Shown piece after piece: positions 10,602-22,853 of a stretch of DNA of 64,000 bases. Where the stretch lies: assembly GCF_020882245.1 (NCBI RefSeq), contig NC_083599.1, positions 9,052,001 through 9,116,000 on the forward strand. The letters are read 5' to 3'. The translations under genes were made by a program, and so were the position numbers. Source of the DNA: Rhopalosiphum padi. Lineage: Eukaryota > Arthropoda > Insecta > Hemiptera > Aphididae. Numbering within the stretch: position 1 is the first letter of the stretch; each line of letters opens with the position of its first letter. The notes beneath the pieces are model-generated. The model was not told where the DNA came from and did not search any database. It worked only from the letters and a program-made list of their open reading frames with translations.

Positions 10602-13386
10602 GAATTATGTGTTTTACATCAAGATATTCCAGTATATATGGGGATCTTTGATATTTTTGATCATAATTATCAAGGATTATTGGGGTTGTAATTATTTCCG
10701 ACTTTTTTTTCAAGTAATTTGTGTCTTACACCAAGATATTCAAGGGCATATGGGAATCTTTGATAAGTTTTATCAAGATTTCCAAGGATTTTTGGGGGTT
10801 GTAAATATTTCCAGGTATTAGTTTAAAGGAATTATGTATCCAACATCAATATATACCGCTGTTTATGAGAATTTTTGACGATACATTTCAAGAATTTTAG
10901 GTAATTTTATTGTTTTAGACCATTTTTTTCAAGGAATTATGTGTTCTGCATCAAGATATTCCAGCATTTATGGGGATCTTTGATATTTTTGATCATAATT
11001 ATCAAGGATTATTGGGGTTGTAATTATTTCCGACTTTTTTTTCAAGTAATTTGTGTCTTAAACCAAGATATTCAAGCGCATATGGGAATCTTTGATAAGT
11101 TTTATCAAGATTTCCAAGGATTTTTGGGGTTGTAAATATTTCCAGCTATTAGTTTAAAGGAATTATGTGTCCAACATCAAGATATTCCAGTATATATGGG
11201 GATCTTTGATATTTTTGATCATAATTATCAAGGATTATTGGGGTTGTAATTATTTCCGACTTTTTTTTCAAGTAATTTGTGTCTTACACCAAGATATTCA
11301 AGCGCATATGGGAATCTTTGATAAGTTTTATCAAGATTTCCAAGGATTTTTGGGGTTGTAAATATTTCCAGCTATTAGTTTAAAGGAATAATGTATCCAA
11401 CATCAATATATACCGCAGTTTATGAGAATTTTTGACGATACATTTCAAGAATTTTAGGTAATTTTTTTGTTTTAGACCATTTTTTTCAAGGAATTATGTG
11501 TTTACATCAAGATATTCCAGTATATATGGGGATCTTTGATATTTTTGATCATAATTATCAAGGATTATTGGGGTTGTAATTATTTCCGACTTTTTTTTCA
11601 AGTAATTTGTGTCTTACACCAAGATATTCAAGCGCATATGGGAATCTTTGATAAGTTTTATCAAGATTTCCAAGGATTTTTGGGGTTGTAAATATTTCCA
11701 GCTATTAGTTTAAAGGAATTATGTGTTTTACATCAAGATATTCCAGTATATATGGGGATCTTTGATATTTTTGATCATAATTATCAAGGATTATTGGGGT
11801 TGTAATTATTTCCGACTTTTTTTTCAAGTAATTTGAGTCTTACACCAAGATATTCAAGCGCATATGGGAATCTTTGATAAGTTTTATCAAGATTTCCAAG
11901 GATTTTTGGGGTTGTAAATATTTCCAGCTATTAGTTTAAAGGAATTATGTGTTTTACATCAAGATATTCCAGTATATATGGGGATCTTTGATATTTTTGA
12001 TCATAATTATCAAGGATTATTGGGGTTGTAATTATTTCCGACTTTTTTTTCAAGTAATTTGTGTCTTACACCAAGATATTCAAGCGCATATGGGAATCTT
12101 TGATAAGTTTTATCAAGATTTCCAAGGATTTTTGGGGTTGTAAATATTTCCAGCTATTAGTTTAAAGGAATAATGTATCCAACATCAATATATACCGCAG
12201 TTTATGAGAATTTTTGACGATACATTTCAAGAATTTTAGGTAATTTTTTTGTTTTAGACCATTTTTTTCAAGGAATTATGTGTTTTACATCAAGATATTC
12301 CAGTATATATGGGGATCTTTGATATTTTTGATCATAATTATCAAGGATTATTGGAGTTGTAATTATTTCCGACTTTTTTTTCAAGTAATTTGTGTCTTAC
12401 ACCAAGATATTCAAGCGCATATGGGAATCTTTGATAAGTTTTATCAAGATTTCCAAGGATTTTTGGGGTTGTAAATATTTCCAGCTATTAGTTTAAAGGA
12501 ATAATGTATCCAACATCAATATATACCGCAGTTTATGAGAATTTTTGACGATACATTTCAAGAATTTTAGGTAATTTTTTTGTTTTAGACCATTTTTTTC
12601 AAGGAATTATGTGTTTTACATCAAGATATTCCAGTATATATGGGGATCTTTGATATTTTTGATCATAATTATCAAGGATTATTGGGGTTGTAATTATTTC
12701 CGACTTTTTTTTCAAGTAATTTGTGTCTTACACCAAGATATTCAAGCGCATATGGGAATCTTTGATAAGTTTTATCAAGATTTCCAAGGATTTTTGGGGT
12801 TGTAAATATTTCCAGCTATTAGTTTAAAGGAATTATGTATCCAACATCAATATATACCGGTGTTTATGAGAATTTTTGACGATACATTTCAAGAATTTTA
12901 GGTAATTTTATTGTTTTAGACCATTTTTTTCAAGGAATTATGTGTTTTGCATCAAGATATTCCAGCATTTATGGGGATCTTTGATATTTTTGATCAAAAT
13001 TATCAAGGATTATTGGGGTTGTAATTATTTCCGACTTTTTTTTCAAGTAATTTGTGTCTTACACCAAGATATTCAATCGCATATGGGAATCTTTGATAAG
13101 TTTTATCAAGATTTCCAAGGATTTTTGGGGTTGTAAATATTTCCAGCTATTAGTTTAAAGGAATTATGTGTTTTACATCAAGATATTCCAGTATATATGG
13201 GGATCTTTGATATTTTTGATCATAATTATCAAGGATTATTGGGGTTGTAATTAATTCCGACTTTTTTTTCAAGTAATTTGTGTCTTACACCAAGATATTC
13301 AAGCGCATATGGGAATCTTTGATAAGTTTTATCAAGATTTCCAAGGATTTTTGGGGTTGTAAATATTTCCAGCTATTAGTTTAAAG
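10602..13386 (+). repeat. 2785-bp HOR, copy 2
   Basis: Same 25-monomer order as copy 1, offset exactly 2785. The differences I could see are T to A at 11836 (AATTTGAGTC in one B) and T to A at 12997 (GATCAAAAT in the A2 unit). The second change is shared by the next two copies, so copies 2, 3 and the first 3785-bp unit are closer to each other than to copy 1. Confidence 0.92.
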
Positions 13387-16171
13387 GAATTATGTGTTTT
13401 ACATCAAGATATTCCAGTATATATGGGGATCTTTGATATTTTTGATCATAATTATCAAGGATTATTGGGGTTGTAATTATTTCCGACTTTTTTTTCAAGT
13501 AATTTGTGTCTTACACCAAGATATTCAAGGGCATATGGGAATCTTTGATAAGTTTTATCAAGATTTCCAAGGATTTTTGGGGGTTGTAAATATTTCCAGG
13601 TATTAGTTTAAAGGAATTATGTATCCAACATCAATATATACCGCTGTTTATGAGAATTTTTGACGATACATTTCAAGAATTTTAGGTAATTTTATTGTTT
13701 TAGACCATTTTTTTCAAGGAATTATGTGTTCTGCATCAAGATATTCCAGCATTTATGGGGATCTTTGATATTTTTGATCATAATTATCAAGGATTATTGG
13801 GGTTGTAATTATTTCCGACTTTTTTTTCAAGTAATTTGTGTCTTAAACCAAGATATTCAAGCGCATATGGGAATCTTTGATAAGTTTTATCAAGATTTCC
13901 AAGGATTTTTGGGGTTGTAAATATTTCCAGCTATTAGTTTAAAGGAATTATGTGTCCAACATCAAGATATTCCAGTATATATGGGGATCTTTGATATTTT
14001 TGATCATAATTATCAAGGATTATTGGGGTTGTAATTATTTCCGACTTTTTTTTCAAGTAATTTGTGTCTTACACCAAGATATTCAAGCGCATATGGGAAT
14101 CTTTGATAAGTTTTATCAAGATTTCCAAGGATTTTTGGGGTTGTAAATATTTCCAGCTATTAGTTTAAAGGAATAATGTATCCAACATCAATATATACCG
14201 CAGTTTATGAGAATTTTTGACGATACATTTCAAGAATTTTAGGTAATTTTTTTGTTTTAGACCATTTTTTTCAAGGAATTATGTGTTTACATCAAGATAT
14301 TCCAGTATATATGGGGATCTTTGATATTTTTGATCATAATTATCAAGGATTATTGGGGTTGTAATTATTTCCGACTTTTTTTTCAAGTAATTTGTGTCTT
14401 ACACCAAGATATTCAAGCGCATATGGGAATCTTTGATAAGTTTTATCAAGATTTCCAAGGATTTTTGGGGTTGTAAATATTTCCAGCTATTAGTTTAAAG
14501 GAATTATGTGTTTTACATCAAGATATTCCAGTATATATGGGGATCTTTGATATTTTTGATCATAATTATCAAGGATTATTGGGGTTGTAATTATTTCCGA
14601 CTTTTTTTTCAAGTAATTTGTGTCTTACACCAAGATATTCAAGCGCATATGGGAATCTTTGATAAGTTTTATCAAGATTTCCAAGGATTTTTGGGGTTGT
14701 AAATATTTCCAGCTATTAGTTTAAAGGAATTATGTGTTTTACATCAAGATATTCCAGTATATATGGGGATCTTTGATATTTTTGATCATAATTATCAAGG
14801 ATTATTGGGGTTGTAATTATTTCCGACTTTTTTTTCAAGTAATTTGTGTCTTACACCAAGATATTCAAGCGCATATGGGAATCTTTGATAAGTTTTATCA
14901 AGATTTCCAAGGATTTTTGGGGTTGTAAATATTTCCAGCTATTAGTTTAAAGGAATAATGTATCCAACATCAATATATACCGCAGTTTATGAGAATTTTT
15001 GACGATACATTTCAAGAATTTTAGGTAATTTTTTTGTTTTAGACCATTTTTTTCAAGGAATTATGTGTTTTACATCAAGATATTCCAGTATATATGGGGA
15101 TCTTTGATATTTTTGATCATAATTATCAAGGATTATTGGAGTTGTAATTATTTCCGACTTTTTTTTCAAGTAATTTGTGTCTTACACCAAGATATTCAAG
15201 CGCATATGGGAATCTTTGATAAGTTTTATCAAGATTTCCAAGGATTTTTGGGGTTGTAAATATTTCCAGCTATTAGTTTAAAGGAATAATGTATCCAACA
15301 TCAATATATACCGCAGTTTATGAGAATTTTTGACGATACATTTCAAGAATTTTAGGTAATTTTTTTGTTTTAGACCATTTTTTTCAAGGAATTATGTGTT
15401 TTACATCAAGATATTCCAGTATATATGGGGATCTTTGATATTTTTGATCATAATTATCAAGGATTATTGGGGTTGTAATTATTTCCGACTTTTTTTTCAA
15501 GTAATTTGTGTCTTACACCAAGATATTCAAGCGCATATGGGAATCTTTGATAAGTTTTATCAAGATTTCCAAGGATTTTAGGGGTTGTAAATATTTCCAG
15601 CTATTAGTTTAAAGGAATTATGTATCCAACATCAATATATACCGGTGTTTATGAGAATTTTTGACGATACATTTCAAGAATTTTAGGTAATTTTATTGTT
15701 TTAGACCATTTTTTTCAAGGAATTATGTGTTTTGCATCAAGATATTCCAGCATTTATGGGGATCTTTGATATTTTTGATCAAAATTATCAAGGATTATTG
15801 GGGTTGTAATTATTTCCGACTTTTTTTTCAAGTAATTTGTGTCTTACACCAAGATATTCAATCGCATATGGGAATCTTTGATAAGTTTTATCAAGATTTC
15901 CAAGGATTTTTGGGGTTGTAAATATTTCCAGCTATTAGTTTAAAGGAATTATGTGTTTTACATCAAGATATTCCAGTATATATGGGGATCTTTGATATTT
16001 TTGATCATAATTATCAAGGATTATTGGGGTTGTAATTAATTCCGACTTTTTTTTCAAGTAATTTGTGTCTTACACCAAGATATTCAAGCGCATATGGGAA
16101 TCTTTGATAAGTTTTATCAAGATTTCCAAGGATTTTTGGGGTTGTAAATATTTCCAGCTATTAGTTTAAAG
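13387..16171 (+). repeat. 2785-bp HOR, copy 3
   Basis: Same order and length as copies 1 and 2. It carries GATCAAAAT at 15782, as in copy 2, but not the 11836 change. A private T to A at 15580 gives GGATTTTAGGGG. By eye the copies differ at only a few positions in 2.8 kb. Confidence 0.92.
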
Positions 16172-19100
16172 GAATTATGTGTTTTACATCAAGATATTCC
16201 AGTATATATGGGGATCTTTGATATTTTTGATCATAATTATCAAGGATTATTGGGGTTGTAATTATTTCCGACTTTTTTTTCAAGTAATTTGTGTCTTACA
16301 CCAAGATATTCAAGGGCATATGGGAATCTTTGATAAGTTTTATCAAGATTTCCAAGGATTTTTGGGGGTTGTAAATATTTCCAGGTATTAGTTTAAAGGA
16401 ATTATGTATCCAACATCAATATATACCGCTGTTTATGAGAATTTTTGACGATACATTTCAAGAATTTTAGGTAATTTTATTGTTTTAGACCATTTTTTTC
16501 AAGGAATTATGTGTTCTGCATCAAGATATTCCAGCATTTATGGGGATCTTTGATATTTTTGATCATAATTATCAAGGATTATTGGGGTTGTAATTATTTC
16601 CGACTTTTTTTTCAAGTAATTTGTGTCTTAAACCAAGATATTCAAGCGCATATGGGAATCTTTGATAAGTTTTATCAAGATTTCCAAGGATTTTTGGGGT
16701 TGTAAATATTTCCAGCTATTAGTTTAAAGGAATTATGTGTCCAACATCAAGATATTCCAGTATATATGGGGATCTTTGATATTTTTGATCATAATTATCA
16801 AGGATTATTGGGGTTGTAATTATTTCCGACTTTTTTTTCAAGTAATTTGTGTCTTACACCAAGATATTCAAGCGCATATGGGAATCTTTGATAAGTTTTA
16901 TCAAGATTTCCAAGGATTTTTGGGGTTGTAAATATTTCCAGCTATTAGTTTAAAGGAATAATGTATCCAACATCAATATATACCGCAGTTTATGAGAATT
17001 TTTGACGATACATTTCAAGAATTTTAGGTAATTTTTTTGTTTTAGACCATTTTTTTCAAGGAATTATGTGTTTACATCAAGATATTCCAGTATATATGGG
17101 GATCTTTGATATTTTTGATCATAATTATCAAGGATTATTGGGGTTGTAATTATTTCCGACTTTTTTTTCAAGTAATTTGTGTCTTACACCAAGATATTCA
17201 AGCGCATATGGGAATCTTTGATAAGTTTTATCAAGATTTCCAAGGATTTTTGGGGTTGTAAATATTTCCAGCTATTAGTTTAAAGGAATTATGTGTTTTA
17301 CATCAAGATATTCCAGTATATATGGGGATCTTTGATATTTTTGATCATAATTATCAAGGATTATTGGGGTTGTAATTATTTCCGACTTTTTTTTCAAGTA
17401 ATTTGTGTCTTACACCAAGTTATTCAAGCGCATTTGGGAATCTTTGATAAGTTTTATCAAGATTTCCAAGGATTTTTGGGGTTGTAAATATTTCCAGCTA
17501 TCAGTTTAAAGGAATTATGTATCCAACATCAATATATACCGCTGTTTATGAGAATTTTTGACGATACATTTCAAGAATTTTAGGTAATTTTATTGTTTTA
17601 GACCATTTTTTCAAGGAATTATGTGTTCTGCATCAAGATATTCCAGCATTTATGGGGATCTTTGATATTTTTGATCATAATTATCAAGGATTATTGGGGT
17701 TGTAATTATTTCCGACTTTTTTTTCAAGTAATTTGTGTCTTACACCAAGTTATTCAAGCGCATTTGGGAATCTTTGATAAGTTTTATCAAGATTTCCAAA
17801 GATTTTTGGGGTTGTAAATATTTCCAGCTATTAGTTTAAAGGAATTATGTGTCCTACATCTAGATATTCAAAAGTTTTTGGGAATTTTACTTCAATTTTA
17901 TCAGTATTTTAGAAAATTAACAAATAATAGACCCATAATTTCAAGGAGTTTAGTGTCTCACACCAAAGAAATCAAGCATTTTTGGGGATGTTTGATATTT
18001 ACGACCAATATTGTCAAGATTTATTTGGGATGTATTTTTTCCGGCTTTTGTTTTCAAGGAATATTTTCTCTGAGACAAATATATTAATCCGTATATGGTG
18101 ATTTTTGATAGTTTTATGAAGATTTCCAAGGATTCTTGGGGTTGTAACTATTTCCAACTATTATTTTCAAGGAATAATGTGTCCTACATCAAGATATTCA
18201 AGCGCTTTTTGGGATATTTAATATTTTTAATCACGAATTTCAAGGATCCTTGGGGTTGTAAATATTTCCAGCTATTAGTTTAAAGGAATTATGTATCCAA
18301 CATCAATATATACCGGTGTTTATGAGAATTTTTGACGATACATTTCAAGAATTTTAGGTAATTTTATTGTTTTAGACCATTTTTTTCAAGGAATTATGTG
18401 TTCTGCATCAAGATATTCCAGCATTTATGGGGATCTTTGATATTTTTGATCATAATTATCAAGGATTATTGGGGTTGTAATTATTTCCGACTTTTTTTTC
18501 AAGTAATTTGTGTCTTACACCAAGATATTCAATCGCATATGGGAATCTTTGATAAGTTTTATCAAGATTTCCAAGGATTTTTGGGGTTGTAAATATTTCC
18601 AGCTATTAGTTTAAAGGAATAATGTATCCAACATCAAGATATTCCAGTATATATGGGGATCTTTGATATTTTTGATCATAATTATCAAGGATTATTGGGG
18701 TTGTAATTATTTCCGACTTTTTTTTCAAGTAATTTGTGTCTTACACCAAGATATTCAAGCGCATATGGGAATCTTTGATAAGTTTTATCAAGATTTCCAA
18801 GGATTTTTGGGGTTGTAAATATTTCCAGCTATTTGTTTAAAGGAATTATGTGTTTTACATCAAGATATTCCAGTATATATGGGGATCTTTGATATTTTTG
18901 ATCATAATTATCAAGGATTATTGGGGTTGTAATTATTTCCGACTTTTTTTTCAAGTAATTTGTGTCTTACACCAAGATATTCAAGCGCATATGGGAATCT
19001 TTGATAAGTTTTATCAAGATTTCCAAGGATTTTTGGGGTTGTAAATATTTCCAGCTATTAGTTTAAAGGAATAATGTATCCAACATCAATATATACCGCA

Positions 19101-19956
19101 GTTTATGAGAATTTTTGACGATACATTTCAAGAATTTTAGGTAATTTTTTTGTTTTAGACCATTTTTTTCAAGGAATTATGTGTTTTACATCAAGATATT
19201 CCAGTATATATGGGGATCTTTGATATTTTTGATCATAATTATCAAGGATTATTGGGGTTGTAATTATTTCCGACTTTTTTTTCAAGTAATTTGTGTCTTA
19301 CACCAAGATATTCAAGCGCATATGGGAATCTTTGATAAGTTTTATCAAGATTTCCAAGGATTTTTGGGGTTGTAAATATTTCCAGCTATTAGTTTAAAGG
19401 AATTATGTATCCAACATCAATATATACCGGTGTTTATGAGAATTTTTGACGATACATTTCAAGAATTTTAGGTAATTTTATTGTTTTAGACCATTTTTTT
19501 CAAGGAATTATGTGTTTTGCATCAAGATATTCCAGCATTTATGGGGATCTTTGATATTTTTGATCAAAATTATCAAGGATTATTGGGGTTGTAATTATTT
19601 CCGACTTTTTTTTCAAGTAATTTGTGTCTTACACCAAGATATTCAATCGCATATGGGAATCTTTGATAAGTTTTATCAAGATTTCCAAGGATTTTTGGGG
19701 TTGTAAATATTTCCAGCTATTAGTTTAAAGGAATTATGTGTTTTACATCAAGATATTCCAGTATATATGGGGATCTTTGATATTTTTGATCATAATTATC
19801 AAGGATTATTGGGGTTGTAATTAATTCCGACTTTTTTTTCAAGTAATTTGTGTCTTACACCAAGATATTCAAGCGCATATGGGAATCTTTGATAAGTTTT
19901 ATCAAGATTTCCAAGGATTTTTGGGGTTGTAAATATTTCCAGCTATTAGTTTAAAG
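16172..19956 (+). repeat. 3785-bp HOR derivative carrying block D, copy 1
   Basis: It starts like the 2785-bp HOR (B5 pair 16172, C, A2B4 16504, A5 16730, C, A7 17061). It then has A1B6 17286, a 104-bp C, A2B6 17616, block D 17842-18285, C 18286, A2B2 18391, A6 18617, A1B1 18843, C, A1B1 19174, C, A2B2 19505 and AATTAATTCC pair 19731. The ending is again HOR-like. The middle replaces the TTGGAGTTG pair with 1000 bp of extra material. GATCAAAAT recurs at 19567. Confidence 0.9.
17842..18285 (+). repeat. Block D, copy 1 (d1-d4, 444 bp)
   Basis: Four diverged monomers: d1 17842-17945 (104 bp), d2 17946-18058 (113), d3 18059-18171 (113), d4 18172-18285 (114). d1 aligns best with C over its whole length (start, GAATTTT, ATTTTAG, TAGACC, end). 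d2 resembles A (TTCCGGCTTTTG before TTTTCAAG) and d3 resembles B (GATTTCCAAGGATT, TTGGGGTTGTAA). d4 starts like A and here ends like B. It is preceded by a B6 unit and followed by C. Confidence 0.88.
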
Positions 19957-22853
19957 GAATTATGTGTTTTACATCAAGATATTCCAGTATATATGGGGAT
20001 CTTTGATATTTTTGATCATAATTATCAAGGATTATTGGGGTTGTAATTATTTCCGACTTTTTTTTCAAGTAATTTGTGTCTTACACCAAGATATTCAAGG
20101 GCATATGGGAATCTTTGATAAGTTTTATCAAGATTTCCAAGGATTTTTGGGGGTTGTAAATATTTCCAGGTATTAGTTTAAAGGAATTATGTATCCAACA
20201 TCAATATATACCGCTGTTTATGAGAATTTTTGACGATACATTTCAAGAATTTTAGGTAATTTTATTGTTTTAGACCATTTTTTTCAAGGAATTATGTGTT
20301 CTGCATCAAGATATTCCAGCATTTATGGGGATCTTTGATATTTTTGATCATAATTATCAAGGATTATTGGGGTTGTAATTATTTCCGACTTTTTTTTCAA
20401 GTAATTTGTGTCTTAAACCAAGATATTCAAGCGCATATGGGAATCTTTGATAAGTTTTATCAAGATTTCCAAGGATTTTTGGGGTTGTAAATATTTCCAG
20501 CTATTAGTTTAAAGGAATTATGTGTCCAACATCAAGATATTCCAGTATATATGGGGATCTTTGATATTTTTGATCATAATTATCAAGGATTATTGGGGTT
20601 GTAATTATTTCCGACTTTTTTTTCAAGTAATTTGTGTCTTACACCAAGATATTCAAGCGCATATGGGAATCTTTGATAAGTTTTATCAAGATTTCCAAGG
20701 ATTTTTGGGGTTGTAAATATTTCCAGCTATTAGTTTAAAGGAATAATGTATCCAACATCAATATATACCGCAGTTTATGAGAATTTTTGACGATACATTT
20801 CAAGAATTTTAGGTAATTTTTTTGTTTTAGACCATTTTTTTCAAGGAATTATGTGTTTACATCAAGATATTCCAGTATATATGGGGATCTTTGATATTTT
20901 TGATCATAATTATCAAGGATTATTGGGGTTGTAATTATTTCCGACTTTTTTTTCAAGTAATTTGTGTCTTACACCAAGATATTCAAGCGCATATGGGAAT
21001 CTTTGATAAGTTTTATCAAGATTTCCAAGGATTTTTGGGGTTGTAAATATTTCCAGCTATTAGTTTAAAGGAATTATGTGTTTTACATCAAGATATTCCA
21101 GTATATATGGGGATCTTTGATATTTTTGATCATAATTATCAAGGATTATTGGGGTTGTAATTATTTCCGACTTTTTTTTCAAGTAATTTGTGTCTTACAC
21201 CAAGTTATTCAAGCGCATTTGGGAATCTTTGATAAGTTTTATCAAGATTTCCAAGGATTTTTGGGGTTGTAAATATTTCCAGCTATCAGTTTAAAGGAAT
21301 TATGTATCCAACATCAATATATACCGCTGTTTATGAGAATTTTTGACGATACATTTCAAGAATTTTAGGTAATTTTATTGTTTTAGACCATTTTTTCAAG
21401 GAATTATGTGTTCTGCATCAAGATATTCCAGCATTTATGGGGATCTTTGATATTTTTGATCATAATTATCAAGGATTATTGGGGTTGTAATTATTTCCGA
21501 CTTTTTTTTCAAGTAATTTGTGTCTTACACCAAGTTATTCAAGCGCATTTGGGAATCTTTGATAAGTTTTATCAAGATTTCCAAAGATTTTTGGGGTTGT
21601 AAATATTTCCAGCTATTAGTTTAAAGGAATTATGTGTCCTACATCTAGATATTCAAAAGTTTTTGGGAATTTTACTTCAATTTTATCAGTATTTTAGAAA
21701 ATTAACAAATAATAGACCCATAATTTCAAGGAGTTTAGTGTCTCACACCAAAGAAATCAAGCATTTTTGGGGATGTTTGATATTTACGACCAATATTGTC
21801 AAGATTTATTTGGGATGTATTTTTTCCGGCTTTTGTTTTCAAGGAATATTTTCTCTGAGACAAATATATTAATCCGTATATGGTGATTTTTGATAGTTTT
21901 ATGAAGATTTCCAAGGATTCTTGGGGTTGTAACTATTTCCAACTATTATTTTCAAGGAATAATGTGTCCTACATCAAGATATTCAAGCGCTTTTTGGGAT
22001 ATTTAATATTTTTAATCACGAATTTCAAGGATCCTTGGGGTTGTAAATATTTCCAGCTATTAGTTTAAAGGAATTATGTATCCAACATCAATATATACCG
22101 GTGTTTATGAGAATTTTTGACGATACATTTCAAGAATTTTAGGTAATTTTATTGTTTTAGACCATTTTTTTCAAGGAATTATGTGTTCTGCATCAAGATA
22201 TTCCAGCATTTATGGGGATCTTTGATATTTTTGATCATAATTATCAAGGATTATTGGGGTTGTAATTATTTCCGACTTTTTTTTCAAGTAATTTGTGTCT
22301 TACACCAAGATATTCAATCGCATATGGGAATCTTTGATAAGTTTTATCAAGATTTCCAAGGATTTTTGGGGTTGTAAATATTTCCAGCTATTAGTTTAAA
22401 GGAATAATGTATCCAACATCAAGATATTCCAGTATATATGGAGATCTTTGATATTTTTGATCATAATTATCAAGGATTATTGGGGTTGTAATTATTTCCG
22501 ACTTTTTTTTCAAGTAATTTGTGTCTTACACCAAGATATTCAAGCGCATATGGGAATCTTTGATAAGTTTTATCAAGATTTCCAAGGATTTTTGGGGTTG
22601 TAAATATTTCCAGCTATTTGTTTAAAGGAATTATGTGTTTTACATCAAGATATTCCAGTATATATGGGGATCTTTGATATTTTTGATCATAATTATCAAG
22701 GATTATTGGGGTTGTAATTATTTCCGACTTTTTTTTCAAGTAATTTGTGTCTTACACCAAGATATTCAAGCGCATATGGGAATCTTTGATAAGTTTTATC
22801 AAGATTTCCAAGGATTTTTGGGGTTGTAAATATTTCCAGCTATTAGTTTAAAG
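19957..22853 (+). repeat. 3785-bp HOR derivative, copy 2 (partial)
   Basis: This repeats 16172-19068 at an offset of exactly 3785, including block D at 21627-22070. The one difference I saw is G to A at 22442. After the A1B1 pair at 22628 the order changes: copy 1 has C next, whereas this copy runs straight into an A3B8 pair at 22854. The copy is therefore truncated at a junction between pairs. Confidence 0.9.
21627..22070 (+). repeat. Block D, copy 2
   Basis: Same four monomers and flanks as the copy at 17842, at an offset of 3785 bp. d1 21627-21730, d2 21731-21843, d3 21844-21956, d4 21957-22070. I saw no differences from copy 1. It was amplified as part of the 3785-bp unit. Confidence 0.88.

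Noticed and set aside
17842..18285. Block D as an inserted transposon or foreign gene
   Set aside because: It has no terminal repeats, target-site duplication or transposase-like frame. All four parts align with the A, B and C monomers.
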